Positions 52,630 to 61,049 are shown, counted from the first letter of the stretch. The stretch is 64,000 bases of DNA from Pseudomonas sp. S09G 359 (GCF_002843605.1 NZ_CP025263.1:1618501-1682500), one strand, 5' to 3'. Notes: generated from the sequence alone by a model not told the origin. Numbers and translations are program-made.

Positions 52630-52673
52630 AAGCTCAAAGCAAGCCCGCAACAAGCTCAAAACAAGCACGCTGC
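52630..52673. repeat. two 22-bp tandem repeats beside the REP
   Basis: Units 52630-52651 and 52652-52673 both begin AAGCTCAAA and end in GC-rich triplets; they differ at a few bases. A third unit starts at 52674 but breaks off after AAGCTCGCT. They resemble the REP arm (AAGCTCGCT) and probably grew from it. Confidence 0.7.
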
Positions 52674-52693
52674 AAGCTCGCTTCGGGGCGAAT

Positions 52694-53167
52694 TCAGGCC
52701 TTGTTCAGCGCCTGAGCTGCTGCCAGAACGGCATCCACATGCCCTGGCACTTTCACGCCGCGCCATTCCTGGCGCAGCACGCCATCTTTGTCGATCAGGA
52801 AGGTGCTGCGATCCACACCCAGGTATTCCTTGCCGTATAGCTTCTTAAGCTTGATCACATCAAACAGCTGGCAAACCGCTTCGTCCTTGTCGCTGATCAG
52901 CTCGAAGGGGAATTCCTGCTTGCCCTTGAAGTTCTCGTGGGACTTCACGCTGTCGCGCGACACGCCAAACACCTCGGTGTCGGCGGCCTTGAAGGCTGCG
53001 TACTGGTCACGAAAGCCCTGGCCTTCAGTGGTGCAGCCCGGCGTGCTGTCCTTCGGATAGAAGTAGATCACCACCTGCTTGCCCTTGAGGGCCGCGAGGC
53101 TGAAGGTCTGGCCGCTGGTGGCCTGGGCTTCGAAATCGGCTACGGGTTTGTCGATGACAACCGCCAT
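52694..53167 (-). CDS. bcp: peroxiredoxin, Bcp/PrxQ type
   Basis: The 157-residue thiol peroxidase has the active-site motif YPKDSTPGCTTEGQGF with the peroxidatic Cys (about residue 45). The resolving Cys found five residues later in E. coli Bcp is replaced here (GCTTEGQ), so this looks like a one-Cys form; another Cys near residue 99 (AVCQLFD) exists. It reduces organic and hydrogen peroxides. It follows gcvR by about 10 bases on the same strand, a standard pair in pseudomonads. Confidence 0.93.
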   Translation of the reverse strand: MAVVIDKPVADFEAQATSGQTFSLAALKGKQVVIYFYPKDSTPGCTTEGQGFRDQYAAFKAADTEVFGVSRDSVKSHENFKGKQEFPFELISDKDEAVCQLFDVIKLKKLYGKEYLGVDRSTFLIDKDGVLRQEWRGVKVPGHVDAVLAAAQALNKA

Positions 53168-53177
53168 GGGTACTTCC

Positions 53178-53738
53178 TTACATTGGGTTCTGTGGGCGCC
53201 AAGGCTCGATCAGTGCGTCGAGGTTCAGGGCATCGGCAAAGTCGAGGAACTGGTCACGCAACCAGCTGATCTGCACGCCGGCCGGCAAGGTCACGGTGAA
53301 CGTGGCGTTGAGCATGGTGCCGCCGGTTTGCGGGGCCTGGTAGGTATCGCAGGTCAGGTTCTCCAGCTCGACGTTATGGTCGATAAAGAACTGGCACAGC
53401 TCATTGACGATGTCCGAGCGGTAGGCCGAGCTGACATACGCCACATAAGGCAGGGCCTGGGGGCGATTCTCCAGCGCGGCGCTGCGCACCACGTTTACGG
53501 TGAAATCGTGCTTCTTGGCCAGGCCCGGCAGGCCGGTTTCCAGGCGCGCCAGGGCGTCCCAGGTTCCGGAGATCTGCAGCACCAGTGCACTGCACTCGCC
53601 ATGCCGGGTAAGGCGGGAGGTCACGACGGCGCAGCGGTTTTCATGGCTGGCGCGGCACAGGACGTTGGTCAGCTCCATGGGGTTGGCGCCGAGGGCACTG
53701 ATAACAAGGAATTGTTCGCGAACTGTGGGGGTGGACAT
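53178..53738 (-). CDS. gcvR: glycine cleavage system transcriptional repressor GcvR-like
   Basis: The 186-residue protein consists of two ACT domains (about residues 8-85 and 95-175). It starts with the EQFLVISALGANPMELTNVL stretch typical of GcvR. In E. coli GcvR binds GcvA and represses the glycine cleavage operon when glycine is low. There is no DNA-binding domain. It is divergent from dapA and precedes bcp. Whether it still acts on GcvA in this species is not known. Confidence 0.88.
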   Translation of the reverse strand: MSTPTVREQFLVISALGANPMELTNVLCRASHENRCAVVTSRLTRHGECSALVLQISGTWDALARLETGLPGLAKKHDFTVNVVRSAALENRPQALPYVAYVSSAYRSDIVNELCQFFIDHNVELENLTCDTYQAPQTGGTMLNATFTVTLPAGVQISWLRDQFLDFADALNLDALIEPWRPQNPM

Positions 53739-54011
53739 GCAGCCTTCCTAAAACGATGAGCGGTCGATACGGTGAGGGCTGTATCGATCAAAGGATGAAG
53801 GGTAGCGAAAAGCGTCGCCAAGGGATAGGAGGTGGCGTTTTCATTGCGTGAACGGCTTGATTTCACCCTGTTGCAACCGCTGCTTTGGCCCAATGATGGC
53901 ATTGCCCGTCGTTTAGTTGTGCCAGAACGCGTCCTCACGCGGTACTTCGCTTGTACAAGCATCTTGGCGCCAGTACCATTACGGCTCTCTTTTTCCGGCA
54001 GGAGCGGTTGC

Positions 54012-54890
54012 ATGATTGCGGGCAGTATGGTGGCACTGGTCACACCCATGGATGCACAAGGTCATCTCGACTGGGACAGCCTGGGCAAACTGGTGGACTT
54101 CCACCTGCAAGAAGGCACCAACGCCATCGTGGCGGTCGGCACCACCGGTGAATCGGCCACCCTCGATGTGGAAGAACACATCCAGGTCATCGAATTCGTG
54201 GTCAAGCGCGTCGCGGGCCGTATCGCCGTGATCGCCGGTACAGGCGCCAACTCGACACGTGAAGCGATCGAGTTGACCAAAAACGCCAAGAAGGCCGGCG
54301 CCGATGCCTGCCTGCTGGTGACCCCGTACTACAACAAGCCGACCCAGGAAGGCTTGTACCAGCACTTCAAGACCATCGCCGAAGCTGTCGACATCCCGCA
54401 GATCCTCTACAACGTACCTGGCCGCACCGCGTGCGACATGCAGGCCGCGACCGTAATCCGCCTGTCCACCGTGCCGAACATCATCGGTATCAAGGAAGCC
54501 ACGGGCGACCTGCAGCGCGCCAAGGACATCCTGGCCGGCGTGAGCAGCGATTTCCTGCTGTATTCCGGTGACGACGCCACCGCCGTAGAGCTGATCCTGC
54601 TGGGTGGCAAGGGCAACATCTCCGTAACCGCCAACGTGGCCCCGCGTGCCATGAGCGACATGTGCGCCGCCGCCATCGCCGGTGACGCCGTGACCGCTCG
54701 CGCGATCCACGAGAAGCTGATGCCGCTCAACAAGACACTGTTTATCGAATCCAACCCTATCCCCGTGAAATGGGCGCTGTTTGAGATGGGCCTGATGCCG
54801 GACGGTATCCGTCTGCCGCTCACCCGCCTCAGCGAAGCCTGTCACGAACCGCTGCGACAGGCCCTGCGCCAGTCCGGCGTCCTGGTTTAA
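54012..54890 (+). CDS. dapA: 4-hydroxy-tetrahydrodipicolinate synthase
   Basis: The 292-residue enzyme condenses pyruvate with aspartate semialdehyde in lysine and peptidoglycan synthesis. Seen are GSMVALVTPMDAQG at the start, VGTTGESATLDVEEH (Thr pair of the catalytic triad), YYNKPTQEGLYQHF (catalytic Tyr) and GIKEATGDL with the Schiff-base Lys (about 161). The start at 54012 after AGGAG gives the family N-terminus; the 60-residue extension in frame upstream is not conserved. It heads dapA-bamC-MBL-purC. Confidence 0.96.
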   Translation: MIAGSMVALVTPMDAQGHLDWDSLGKLVDFHLQEGTNAIVAVGTTGESATLDVEEHIQVIEFVVKRVAGRIAVIAGTGANSTREAIELTKNAKKAGADACLLVTPYYNKPTQEGLYQHFKTIAEAVDIPQILYNVPGRTACDMQAATVIRLSTVPNIIGIKEATGDLQRAKDILAGVSSDFLLYSGDDATAVELILLGGKGNISVTANVAPRAMSDMCAAAIAGDAVTARAIHEKLMPLNKTLFIESNPIPVKWALFEMGLMPDGIRLPLTRLSEACHEPLRQALRQSGVLV

Positions 54891-54907
54891 TTGAGGAAGC
54901 ACTACGC

Positions 54908-56023
54908 ATGAAGCGATTGGCCGGACTTTCCGCACTTGCCTTGATTATCTCCAGCACCAGTGGCTGCGGTTGGATCTGGGGCCCGGAAGGTTACTTCCGT
55001 GACCGCGGTAGCGATTACCTGGAAGCACAACCCACCAAACCGATGGAACTGCCGCCGGGCGTCAACGTGGCCAAGCGCCTCGACCCGTTGCTGCCGATTC
55101 CGCGCAACGTAGCCGACGACACCACCAAGGGTGAGTACGTCGTGCCGCGTCCACAGCCGATCTCGGCCGTGGCCGATGCCAGCGACTACAGCCTGCAGAA
55201 GAGCGGTGATTCCCGCTGGATCGTGGCTCAGCGCCCACCTGCCGAAGTTTGGCCGGTGGCCGTGCAGTTCTTCCAGGACAACGGTTTCCGCATTGAAGAG
55301 CAGCGCCCGCAGACCGGTGAGTTCACCACTGCATGGCAGCAGGGCAGCGAACTGTCCGCCACCATGGCCAAGCGCCTGCAGGCCGGCGGTGTCGCCGCCG
55401 ACAGCGAAGCCCGCGTGCGTGTGCGCATTGAGCCAGGCGTGCAGCGCAATACCAGTGAAGTCTATGTGGTCAGCGCCGAGCGTCCTGCCGGCAGCACGGC
55501 CAATGTCGATTTCACCAACCGCTCGGTCAACACCGGCGTCGACTCGGCATTGGTTGACGAGATGCTGGCCAGCATGAGCCGTATCTCCGAGAAGGGCGGT
55601 TCCGTATCCCTGCTCGCTGCACGTGATTACGACACCCCGAGCCGTGTCAGCCTTACCGAAGACGGCAGCGGCAACGTGGTGCTGAACCTCGGTGAAGACC
55701 TGGACCGTGCCTGGGCCAGCGTCGGTCGCGCGTTGGAACAAGGCCCTTGGCGTGTTGAAGACATCAACCGCAGCCTGGGCCTGTACTACATCAACGTGGC
55801 TGAAAAGGCCGAGCGCAAAGATGAAGAGCCTGGTTTCTTCGGTAAATTGTTCGGCAGCACGCCGACCAAGGAAGAAATCGAGACCCGCGCCGAGCGTTAC
55901 CAGGTTCGTTTGAGCAAGGTTGGCGAAAGCGTGCAAGTCACCGTCGAGAAGAACATCAATACCGTTGCGCCAGCTGAAACAGCGCGCAAAGTACTGGGCG
56001 TGATTCAGGACAACCTGGGCTGA
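54908..56023 (+). CDS. bamC: outer-membrane assembly lipoprotein BamC
   Basis: The 371-residue lipoprotein has a signal peptide with lipobox near SGC (MKRLAGLSALALIISSTSGC; Cys at residue 20). An unstructured N-terminal part with MELPPGVNVAKRLDPLLPIP, which contacts BamD, and two helix-grip domains (about 105-215 and 235-365) follow. BamC belongs to the BAM complex that inserts outer-membrane beta-barrels. It lies 17 bases after dapA, the usual position of nlpB/bamC. Confidence 0.94.
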   Translation: MKRLAGLSALALIISSTSGCGWIWGPEGYFRDRGSDYLEAQPTKPMELPPGVNVAKRLDPLLPIPRNVADDTTKGEYVVPRPQPISAVADASDYSLQKSGDSRWIVAQRPPAEVWPVAVQFFQDNGFRIEEQRPQTGEFTTAWQQGSELSATMAKRLQAGGVAADSEARVRVRIEPGVQRNTSEVYVVSAERPAGSTANVDFTNRSVNTGVDSALVDEMLASMSRISEKGGSVSLLAARDYDTPSRVSLTEDGSGNVVLNLGEDLDRAWASVGRALEQGPWRVEDINRSLGLYYINVAEKAERKDEEPGFFGKLFGSTPTKEEIETRAERYQVRLSKVGESVQVTVEKNINTVAPAETARKVLGVIQDNLG

Positions 56024-56027
56024 TCCG

Positions 56028-56786
56028 ATGCGTTTTGCTGTTCTCGGTAGCGGTAGCCAAGGGAACGGCACGCTGGTCGCCCACGAGGACACGTACGTGC
56101 TGGTAGATTGTGGTTTCTCGTTACGGGAAACCGAGCGGCGCCTGCTGCGCCTGGGGGTTCACCCCGCGCAGCTGAGCGCGATTCTGGTGACCCACGAACA
56201 TGCCGATCACGTGCATGGCGTGGGTTTGCTGTCTCGGCGCTACAATCTTCCGGTGTACTTGAGTCGCGGTACCTTGCGCGGGATGCGTAAACCTATTGAA
56301 CCCGCAGGTTTCCTGGCTGGTGGCGAGCAACTGCAAATCGGTGCCTTGAGCATTGATGTGATTGCGGTCGCTCACGACGCTCAGGAACCGACGCAGTATG
56401 TATTCAGTGGCGGTGAGCGACGTTTCGGCGTGCTCACCGACCTGGGCTCCTACTGCGCCAAGGTGCTGGACGGTTACCGGAACCTCGATGCGTTGATGAT
56501 CGAGTCCAACCACTGCCGAGACCTGTTGGCTCGTGGCCATTACCCGTACTTTCTCAAGCAACGGGTAGGCGGCGAACTGGGGCATTTGAACAACCACCAG
56601 GCGGCGTACCTGGTGTATGAGTTGGGCTGGCAAGACCTGCAACACCTGGTCCTGGCCCACCTCAGCAGCAAGAACAACCTGCCGACGCTTGCCCGGCAAT
56701 GTTTTGTCGACACCCTCGGGTGCGACCCGGACTGGCTGCAACTGGCCGATCAAGATTCAGGGCTCGACTGGCGACACATCGCCTAG
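56028..56786 (+). CDS. MBL-fold metallo-hydrolase (YycJ-like)
   Basis: The 252-residue protein has the metallo-beta-lactamase motif THEHADHVHG (about residues 54-63) and further metal ligands (ESNHCRDL, LVLAHLSSKNN). It starts MRFAVLGSGSQGNGTLVAHED, as in YycJ/WalJ-like hydrolases. Substrate unknown; related proteins are thought to act on nucleic acids. The start is 4 bases after bamC, and purC follows after 27 bases, so it lies in a housekeeping operon. Confidence 0.92.
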   Translation: MRFAVLGSGSQGNGTLVAHEDTYVLVDCGFSLRETERRLLRLGVHPAQLSAILVTHEHADHVHGVGLLSRRYNLPVYLSRGTLRGMRKPIEPAGFLAGGEQLQIGALSIDVIAVAHDAQEPTQYVFSGGERRFGVLTDLGSYCAKVLDGYRNLDALMIESNHCRDLLARGHYPYFLKQRVGGELGHLNNHQAAYLVYELGWQDLQHLVLAHLSSKNNLPTLARQCFVDTLGCDPDWLQLADQDSGLDWRHIA

Positions 56787-56813
56787 CCCACCTCACTCAA
56801 AGCGGAGCCCATC

Positions 56814-57527
56814 ATGGAAAAACGTGAAGAACTCTACCGCGGCAAAGCCAAGTCGGTTTACAAGACCGACGACGCCAACCGCCTGATCCTGCTGTTTCGC
56901 AACGACACCTCGGCGTTCGACGGCAAGCGCATCGAACAACTTGATCGTAAAGGCATGGTGAACAACAAGTTCAACGCCTTCATCATGCAGAAACTCGAAG
57001 AGGCCGGCATTCCGACCCAATTCGACAAACTGCTGGGCGACAACGAGTGCCTGGTGAAGAAGCTGGACATGATCCCGGTCGAATGCGTCGTGCGTAACTA
57101 CGCTGCCGGCAGCCTGGTCAAGCGCCTGGGTGTGGAAGAGGGCCTCAAGCTCAACCCGTACACCTTCGAGCTGTTCCTGAAAGACGACGCCAAGGGCGAC
57201 CCGTTCATCAACGAATCCCACGTGGTGGCGTTCGGTTGGGGCACTGCTGAGCAACTGGCGCGCATGAAGGAGTTGTCCCTCAAGGTCAACGACGTGCTGA
57301 GCAAGCTGTTCGACGACGCCGGCCTGCTGCTGGTGGACTTCAAGCTGGAATTTGGTGTGTTCCACGACGGCTCCATCGTCCTGGGCGACGAATTCAGCCC
57401 GGACGGCTGCCGCCTGTGGGACAAGGACACCAAGAAGAAGATGGACAAAGACCGCTTCCGCCAGGGCCTCGGTGACGTTATCGAAGCCTACGAAGAAGTC
57501 GCCAATCGTCTTGGCGTACCGCTTTAA
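56814..57527 (+). CDS. purC: phosphoribosylaminoimidazole-succinocarboxamide synthase
   Basis: The 237-residue enzyme (SAICAR synthetase) ligates aspartate to CAIR in purine synthesis. Motifs include [14 protein letters not shown] at the N-terminus (ATP loop), [18 protein letters not shown] and [31 protein letters not shown]. Length is typical of the bacterial single-domain form. It ends the dapA operon and is followed by a separate promoter for tRNA-Ser. Confidence 0.97.
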   Translation: MEKREELYRGKAKSVYKTDDANRLILLFRNDTSAFDGKRIEQLDRKGMVNNKFNAFIMQKLEEAGIPTQFDKLLGDNECLVKKLDMIPVECVVRNYAAGSLVKRLGVEEGLKLNPYTFELFLKDDAKGDPFINESHVVAFGWGTAEQLARMKELSLKVNDVLSKLFDDAGLLLVDFKLEFGVFHDGSIVLGDEFSPDGCRLWDKDTKKKMDKDRFRQGLGDVIEAYEEVANRLGVPL

Positions 57528-57572
57528 TCGACGCAAGCATCTGATAGCACGGAAAAAAATCGCGTTTGGGGT

Positions 57573-57600
57573 TTGCTTCCGTGAAACACACTGTTATGAT
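57573..57600 (+). promoter_or_regulatory. sigma-70 promoter of tRNA-Ser
   Basis: TTGCTT, a 16-base spacer and TATGAT end 10 bases before the tRNA. A GC-rich discriminator (GCGCGCCG) follows, as in growth-rate-controlled stable-RNA promoters. Confidence 0.7.
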
Positions 57601-57610
57601 GCGCGCCGTT

Positions 57611-57700
57611 GGAGAGATGCCAGAGTGGCCGAATGGGACGGATTCGAAATCCGTTGTACCTTCACCGGTACCTAGGGTTCGAATCCCTATCTCTCCGCCA
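57611..57700 (+). tRNA. tRNA-Ser (anticodon CGA)
   Basis: The 90-base sequence has acceptor stem GGAGAGA / TCTCTCC, anticodon loop TTCGAAA giving CGA, a long variable arm (TACCTTCACCGGTA) typical of tRNA-Ser, T-arm GGGTTCGAATCCC and an encoded CCA. It reads UCG codons. Confidence 0.97.
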
Positions 57701-57707
57701 TTACATA

Positions 57708-57745
57708 GAAAAAGCCCCGTAGCTGAATAAGCTACGGGGCTTTTT
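57708..57745. terminator. rho-independent terminator after tRNA-Ser
   Basis: AAAAAGCCCCGTAGC-tgaataa-GCTACGGGGCTTTTT lies 8 bases after the tRNA. Confidence 0.93.
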
Positions 57746-57934
57746 CGTTTCTGCTGTTTTTAGACCGGTTCGCCTCGCTCTCACCGTTACTACAAAGCAA
57801 ATACGCATTTCTTACATGTTTGCCAAACGCACCCTACACCCAGCGCGTTGCGACCCTGTGCCCAACGCCTTATCTTTCGCTGGCGATGATTTTTCAGTCG
57901 CGTACTCATCCTCAAACTGCAAAGGAAATGCACC

Positions 57935-58183
57935 ATGAGCACGAATACGAAAAAGACCTCCGACAAGCTGGCCACGTTGGCAGCCGAAACGCTCAGCAAT
58001 CCCAATGCTTCGGCCATTGCCAAAAGCCTCGCTGCTTCAGCGCTGGCGCAAAGCGGTACCGATAAGCAAACCGGCGCACAGATGGAAGAGAAGGCGGGGA
58101 AGGCGCTTCAGAGCGGTAAGTACAGTGAGGACACCAAGTCCCTGGCCGCCTCGGTGCTCTCTCAGGCCAACAAGGAGCGCTAG
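57935..58183 (+). CDS. small Ala/Ser/Lys-rich conserved protein
   Basis: The 82-residue protein has no signal peptide or membrane segment. It contains two similar segments, SAIAKSLAASALAQSG (about 27-42) and SEDTKSLAASVLSQAN (about 64-79), so it may be an internal duplication of a helix. It resembles a short protein seen in many pseudomonads without known function. The ATG at 57935 has AAAGGAA upstream. It has its own terminator. Confidence 0.75.
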   Translation: MSTNTKKTSDKLATLAAETLSNPNASAIAKSLAASALAQSGTDKQTGAQMEEKAGKALQSGKYSEDTKSLAASVLSQANKER

Positions 58184-58223
58184 CACTGAGCGGCATCTGC
58201 GCCCTCTGTAGGGCCACATAAAA

Positions 58224-58258
58224 GAAGCCCCGTCGCTGAGTGCGTTACGGGGCTTTTT
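58224..58258 (+). terminator. rho-independent terminator
   Basis: GAAGCCCCGT and ACGGGGCTTTTT form a stem around a 13-base loop, 40 bases after the small protein gene. Confidence 0.85.
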
Positions 58259-58357
58259 CGTTTATGGGCGTCGGCGGCTCGGTATAAATTGTTCGCGCTG
58301 TACCGAATAATTTCCTGGGTTGCGGTGTTCACCCTACAGACCACCCAGGGAACACCG

Positions 58358-58915
58358 ATGAATACGCCCTCCGATCGTTACGACCGCCTGACCCGCCTCT
58401 TCCATTGGCTAACTGCCGCCGTGGTGATCTTCATGTTTGCCAGTGCGCATATCTGGGAAAATCTGGAGAAGGGCACGCCGCTGCGCAAGGGTTTGCAGTC
58501 GGTGCATATCTCCCTCGGCATCGCCATGGCGGTGTTGATTGCGGTGAGGATTTGCTGGCGCCTGTTCGGCGGCAGTCGCCTGGCAGCCGGCAATCACCCG
58601 GCGCTTAACCGGTTGGCAAAAATGGCGCATGGTTGCCTGTACCTGTTGTTGCTGGCGCAGATCGTTTTGGGCTTTTTGTTTCGCTGGGCTCAAGGCGAAC
58701 CGTTCAACTTTTTCGGGCTGTTGCCTATTCCGGCGCCGCTGGTGATTGATCACGCGTGGCGCGGCACCCTGGGCGGCCTGCATGACAAGGTGGCGTGGGC
58801 GATTATCGTGCTGGCGGGGCTGCATGCCGCTGCCGCGCTCTGGCACCACTATGTGAAGGGCGACGGCACGCTGCGCCGCATGCTGCCCGGCCCGCGCAAT
58901 GCGTTTCAAAAATGA
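58358..58915 (+). CDS. cytochrome b561 family protein
   Basis: The 185-residue membrane protein has four helices with conserved His residues likely to bind two hemes: RLFHWLTAAVVIF (first helix), SVHISLGIAM (second), MAHGCLYLLLLAQ (third) and AGLHAAAALWHHY (fourth). It fits the bacterial cytochrome b561/CybB family, which passes electrons between quinol and other carriers. The start at 58358 begins just before the first conserved motif. The next gene starts 43 bases after its stop. Confidence 0.9.
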   Translation: MNTPSDRYDRLTRLFHWLTAAVVIFMFASAHIWENLEKGTPLRKGLQSVHISLGIAMAVLIAVRICWRLFGGSRLAAGNHPALNRLAKMAHGCLYLLLLAQIVLGFLFRWAQGEPFNFFGLLPIPAPLVIDHAWRGTLGGLHDKVAWAIIVLAGLHAAAALWHHYVKGDGTLRRMLPGPRNAFQK

Positions 58916-58958
58916 TGTTTGCTGCTGTACCCGCCTATTGTTACGGAGCAAGACAACC

Positions 58959-59510
58959 ATGAACAATCGCCACGAACATGCCATTGGTTACCGCAGCGCG
59001 CTCTTTTACGGCGCTTGCCTGGCCGCCGCTTTGCTCGCAGGGAACGCCCAGGCCTCCGGTGATGAATCGGCGCCGCCCAAACCTAATTGCCCCAAAGGCC
59101 AGGTTTGGGACACCAAGACCGGCAAGTGCGTCCTGCAAACCAGCAAGGCCACGTCTGACGCCGATCGCACCGATTACGCCTACCGCCTGGCCAAAGATGG
59201 GCGCTACGACGAGGCCCTGGCCTTGCTCGACACCTTGCAAAATCCAAACACCGCCAAGGCGCTCAACTACCGCGGCTACGCCACGCGCAAGCTCGGGCGT
59301 ACCGATGAGGGCATCGGCTATTACCTCAAATCGGTGGCCCTCGACCCCAACTACGCCCAAGTTCGCGAGTACCTCGGCGAAGCGTATGTGATCAAGGGGC
59401 GCGTCGACCTGGCGCAAGAACAACTGCTGAAGATCAAAGCCTTGTGCAGCACCACCTGCGAAGAGTACGAAGACTTGGCCGAAGCCATTGCCGCCGCGCC
59501 GCAAGCGTGA
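58959..59510 (+). CDS. secreted TPR-repeat protein with CPKG cysteine motif
   Basis: The 183-residue protein has a signal peptide (about residues 10-32, ending AQA|S) and a short Cys pair CPKGQVWDTKTGKC (about 42-55). Tetratricopeptide repeats follow (about 66-165; RLAKDGRYDEALALLDTL, NYRGYATRKLGRTDEGIGYYLKSVALDPNYAQ). A second Cys pair lies at LCSTTCEEY near the end. It is probably periplasmic. It precedes an ECF sigma and anti-sigma pair by 9 bases, so it may be part of that signalling unit. The start at 58959 has ACGGAG upstream. Confidence 0.82.
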   Translation: MNNRHEHAIGYRSALFYGACLAAALLAGNAQASGDESAPPKPNCPKGQVWDTKTGKCVLQTSKATSDADRTDYAYRLAKDGRYDEALALLDTLQNPNTAKALNYRGYATRKLGRTDEGIGYYLKSVALDPNYAQVREYLGEAYVIKGRVDLAQEQLLKIKALCSTTCEEYEDLAEAIAAAPQA

Positions 59511-59519
59511 AGCCGGTGC

Positions 59520-60068
59520 GTGAATTCCCAGGGGGCAGCCATTATCCCAGAGGCTGAGTTTCGGCGTGAGTTGGGCCTGTTGTTGCCACGTTTATGGCGA
59601 TACGGCTTGGTGTTATCGCGACAAAAGCACCTGGCCGAGGACCTGGTACAGGCCACCTGTGTGCGGGCGCTGGAGCGTGCCGGGCAGTTTGCGGCCGGTA
59701 CGCGGTTCGACCGCTGGTTGTTGGCGATCATGCATTCAATCTGGCTCAACGAACTGCGCGCACAGCGGGTACGCCAAGGGCAGGGGTTTGTCGACGCGGA
59801 GCAGGAGCTGTCGTTCGATGGCGAGCGTCAGGCTCAGGAGCAGGTCTTGGCCGCACAAGTGATCAAGCGGGTAAACGGGTTGCCTGAAGCGCAGCGCGAA
59901 ACGGTTTTTCTGGCGTATGTAGAAGGCCTTTCATACAAGGAGATTGCCGAGGTACTGCAGATTCCGCTGGGTACCGTAATGAGTCGATTGGCGGCGGCAC
60001 GCATGAAACTTGCCGAGGCCCGACCCTCAAGCGCCCAGCCGGATAAAGCCAGCGGAGAACGGCGATGA
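59520..60068 (+). CDS. ECF-type RNA polymerase sigma factor
   Basis: The 182-residue sigma factor has region 2 (LLLPRLWRYGLVLSRQKHLAEDLVQATCVRALERA) and region 4 (LPEAQRETVFLAYVEGLSYKEIAEVLQIPLGTVMSRLAAARMKL), with no region 1 or 3. The start is a GTG at 59520, 9 bases after the TPR gene. The stop overlaps the anti-sigma start by four bases (ATGA). It is distinct from AlgU and from iron-type FecI sigmas. The signal it answers is unknown; the anti-sigma and secreted neighbours suggest an envelope cue. Confidence 0.9.
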   Translation: MNSQGAAIIPEAEFRRELGLLLPRLWRYGLVLSRQKHLAEDLVQATCVRALERAGQFAAGTRFDRWLLAIMHSIWLNELRAQRVRQGQGFVDAEQELSFDGERQAQEQVLAAQVIKRVNGLPEAQRETVFLAYVEGLSYKEIAEVLQIPLGTVMSRLAAARMKLAEARPSSAQPDKASGERR

Positions 60069-60835
60069 CTGACACGAACGTACCGTCCGATGAGCTGTTG
60101 GTGGCCTACCTGGATGGCGAATTGGATGACGCACAGCGTCGGTTGATCGCTGATCAGGTGTGCAATGACCCGGTGCTGGCCTCGCGCATAGAGGCGTTGC
60201 AGTGCGCCGACTTGCCCTTTAAGGCCGCCTTCGATTCGCTGTTGGCGCAAGCCCCCGCCGAGCGTCTGCACGCCATGCTCAACGCCTTGCCGCCGACGCA
60301 AGTCGCCCCTCTGAGCCGTCGTCGTTTCCTCGCGATGGCGGCCGGTTTTGCCGTGGCTGGCGTGGCCGCCGACCGTTTGTTCATGAGCTGGACCCATGCC
60401 GAATCCGGCCAAGGCTGGCGTGCCTCGGTCGCCGAATACATGGCCTTGTATACGCCTCAGACCCTGGAGCACCTCAGCGCTGATCCCGCCTCACACATCG
60501 CCCAGCTCAACTCGGTGGGCGCTCAATTGGGCCTGGCGTTGTCCCCGGCGTCCGTCAATCTGCCTGGCGCCGAGTTCCGGCGGGCGCAGATCCTTGACTA
60601 TGACGGCGTATTGATCGGCCAGTTGACCTATCTGGACCCGCGACACGGTCCCTTGGCGCTGTGCATTACGGCCGGCAAAAAGGGCGCGCAACCCATCGCC
60701 ACCGAACAGCGTCGAGGGCTGAACGTGGTGTATTGGGCCAACCCGTCCCATGCTTTCATGCTGATCGGTAGAAACCCATTCGAGGCTTTGCAGAGTATGG
60801 CCAGCAGCGCCCAGAGCACGTTGATGTCTTCGTAA
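60065..60835 (+). CDS. membrane anti-sigma factor
   Basis: The 256-residue protein has a cytoplasmic zinc-finger-like/anti-sigma N-terminus (SDELLVAYLDGELDDAQRRLIADQV; the usual HxxxCxxC is not complete), a single membrane segment (about 88-106) and a periplasmic domain (about 115-256). The segment is preceded by SRRRFLAMAAG, a twin-arginine-like motif. It overlaps the sigma gene by four bases, as expected for an inhibitor of that sigma. The ATG at 60065 gives a normal anti-sigma N-terminus. Confidence 0.85.
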   Translation: MTDTNVPSDELLVAYLDGELDDAQRRLIADQVCNDPVLASRIEALQCADLPFKAAFDSLLAQAPAERLHAMLNALPPTQVAPLSRRRFLAMAAGFAVAGVAADRLFMSWTHAESGQGWRASVAEYMALYTPQTLEHLSADPASHIAQLNSVGAQLGLALSPASVNLPGAEFRRAQILDYDGVLIGQLTYLDPRHGPLALCITAGKKGAQPIATEQRRGLNVVYWANPSHAFMLIGRNPFEALQSMASSAQSTLMSS

Positions 60836-60917
60836 CATCCATTGGTGAAAACTGCTGACTTTCTCGAAGCGTGATATCTTTGTGCCATCACGCGTCGTGA
60901 TGGTCACGGAGGATGTT

Positions 60918-61049
60918 ATGAAGAGGTTGTCCGGGGTGGTGTTGCTCATAGTGCTGGCCGTGAGCCCGATGTTTGCAATGGGTTGCCCGAAAGGCACTCA
61001 TCCGGTTGGCGGAACGGGGTCGCATCACAAGGGTGGGACGTGCCAGTAA
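60918..61049 (+). CDS. small secreted protein with CPKG motif
   Basis: This 43-residue product is too short for most gene callers. It has a signal peptide (MKRLSGVVLLIVLAVSPMFA, cleavage after residue 20) and a mature part MGCPKGTHPVGGTGSHHKGG followed by TCQ. A GGAGG sits 5-6 bases before the ATG at 60918, and an imperfect terminator follows. The CPKG...GxC pattern recalls the TPR protein at 58959. It stands 82 bases after the anti-sigma gene. Function unknown. Confidence 0.7.
   Translation: MKRLSGVVLLIVLAVSPMFAMGCPKGTHPVGGTGSHHKGGTCQ

Noticed and set aside
53832..54011. 60-residue N-terminal extension of DapA
   Set aside because: The family starts at the methionine at 54012, which has its own AGGAG; upstream residues are unlike any DapA and cover the promoter region.
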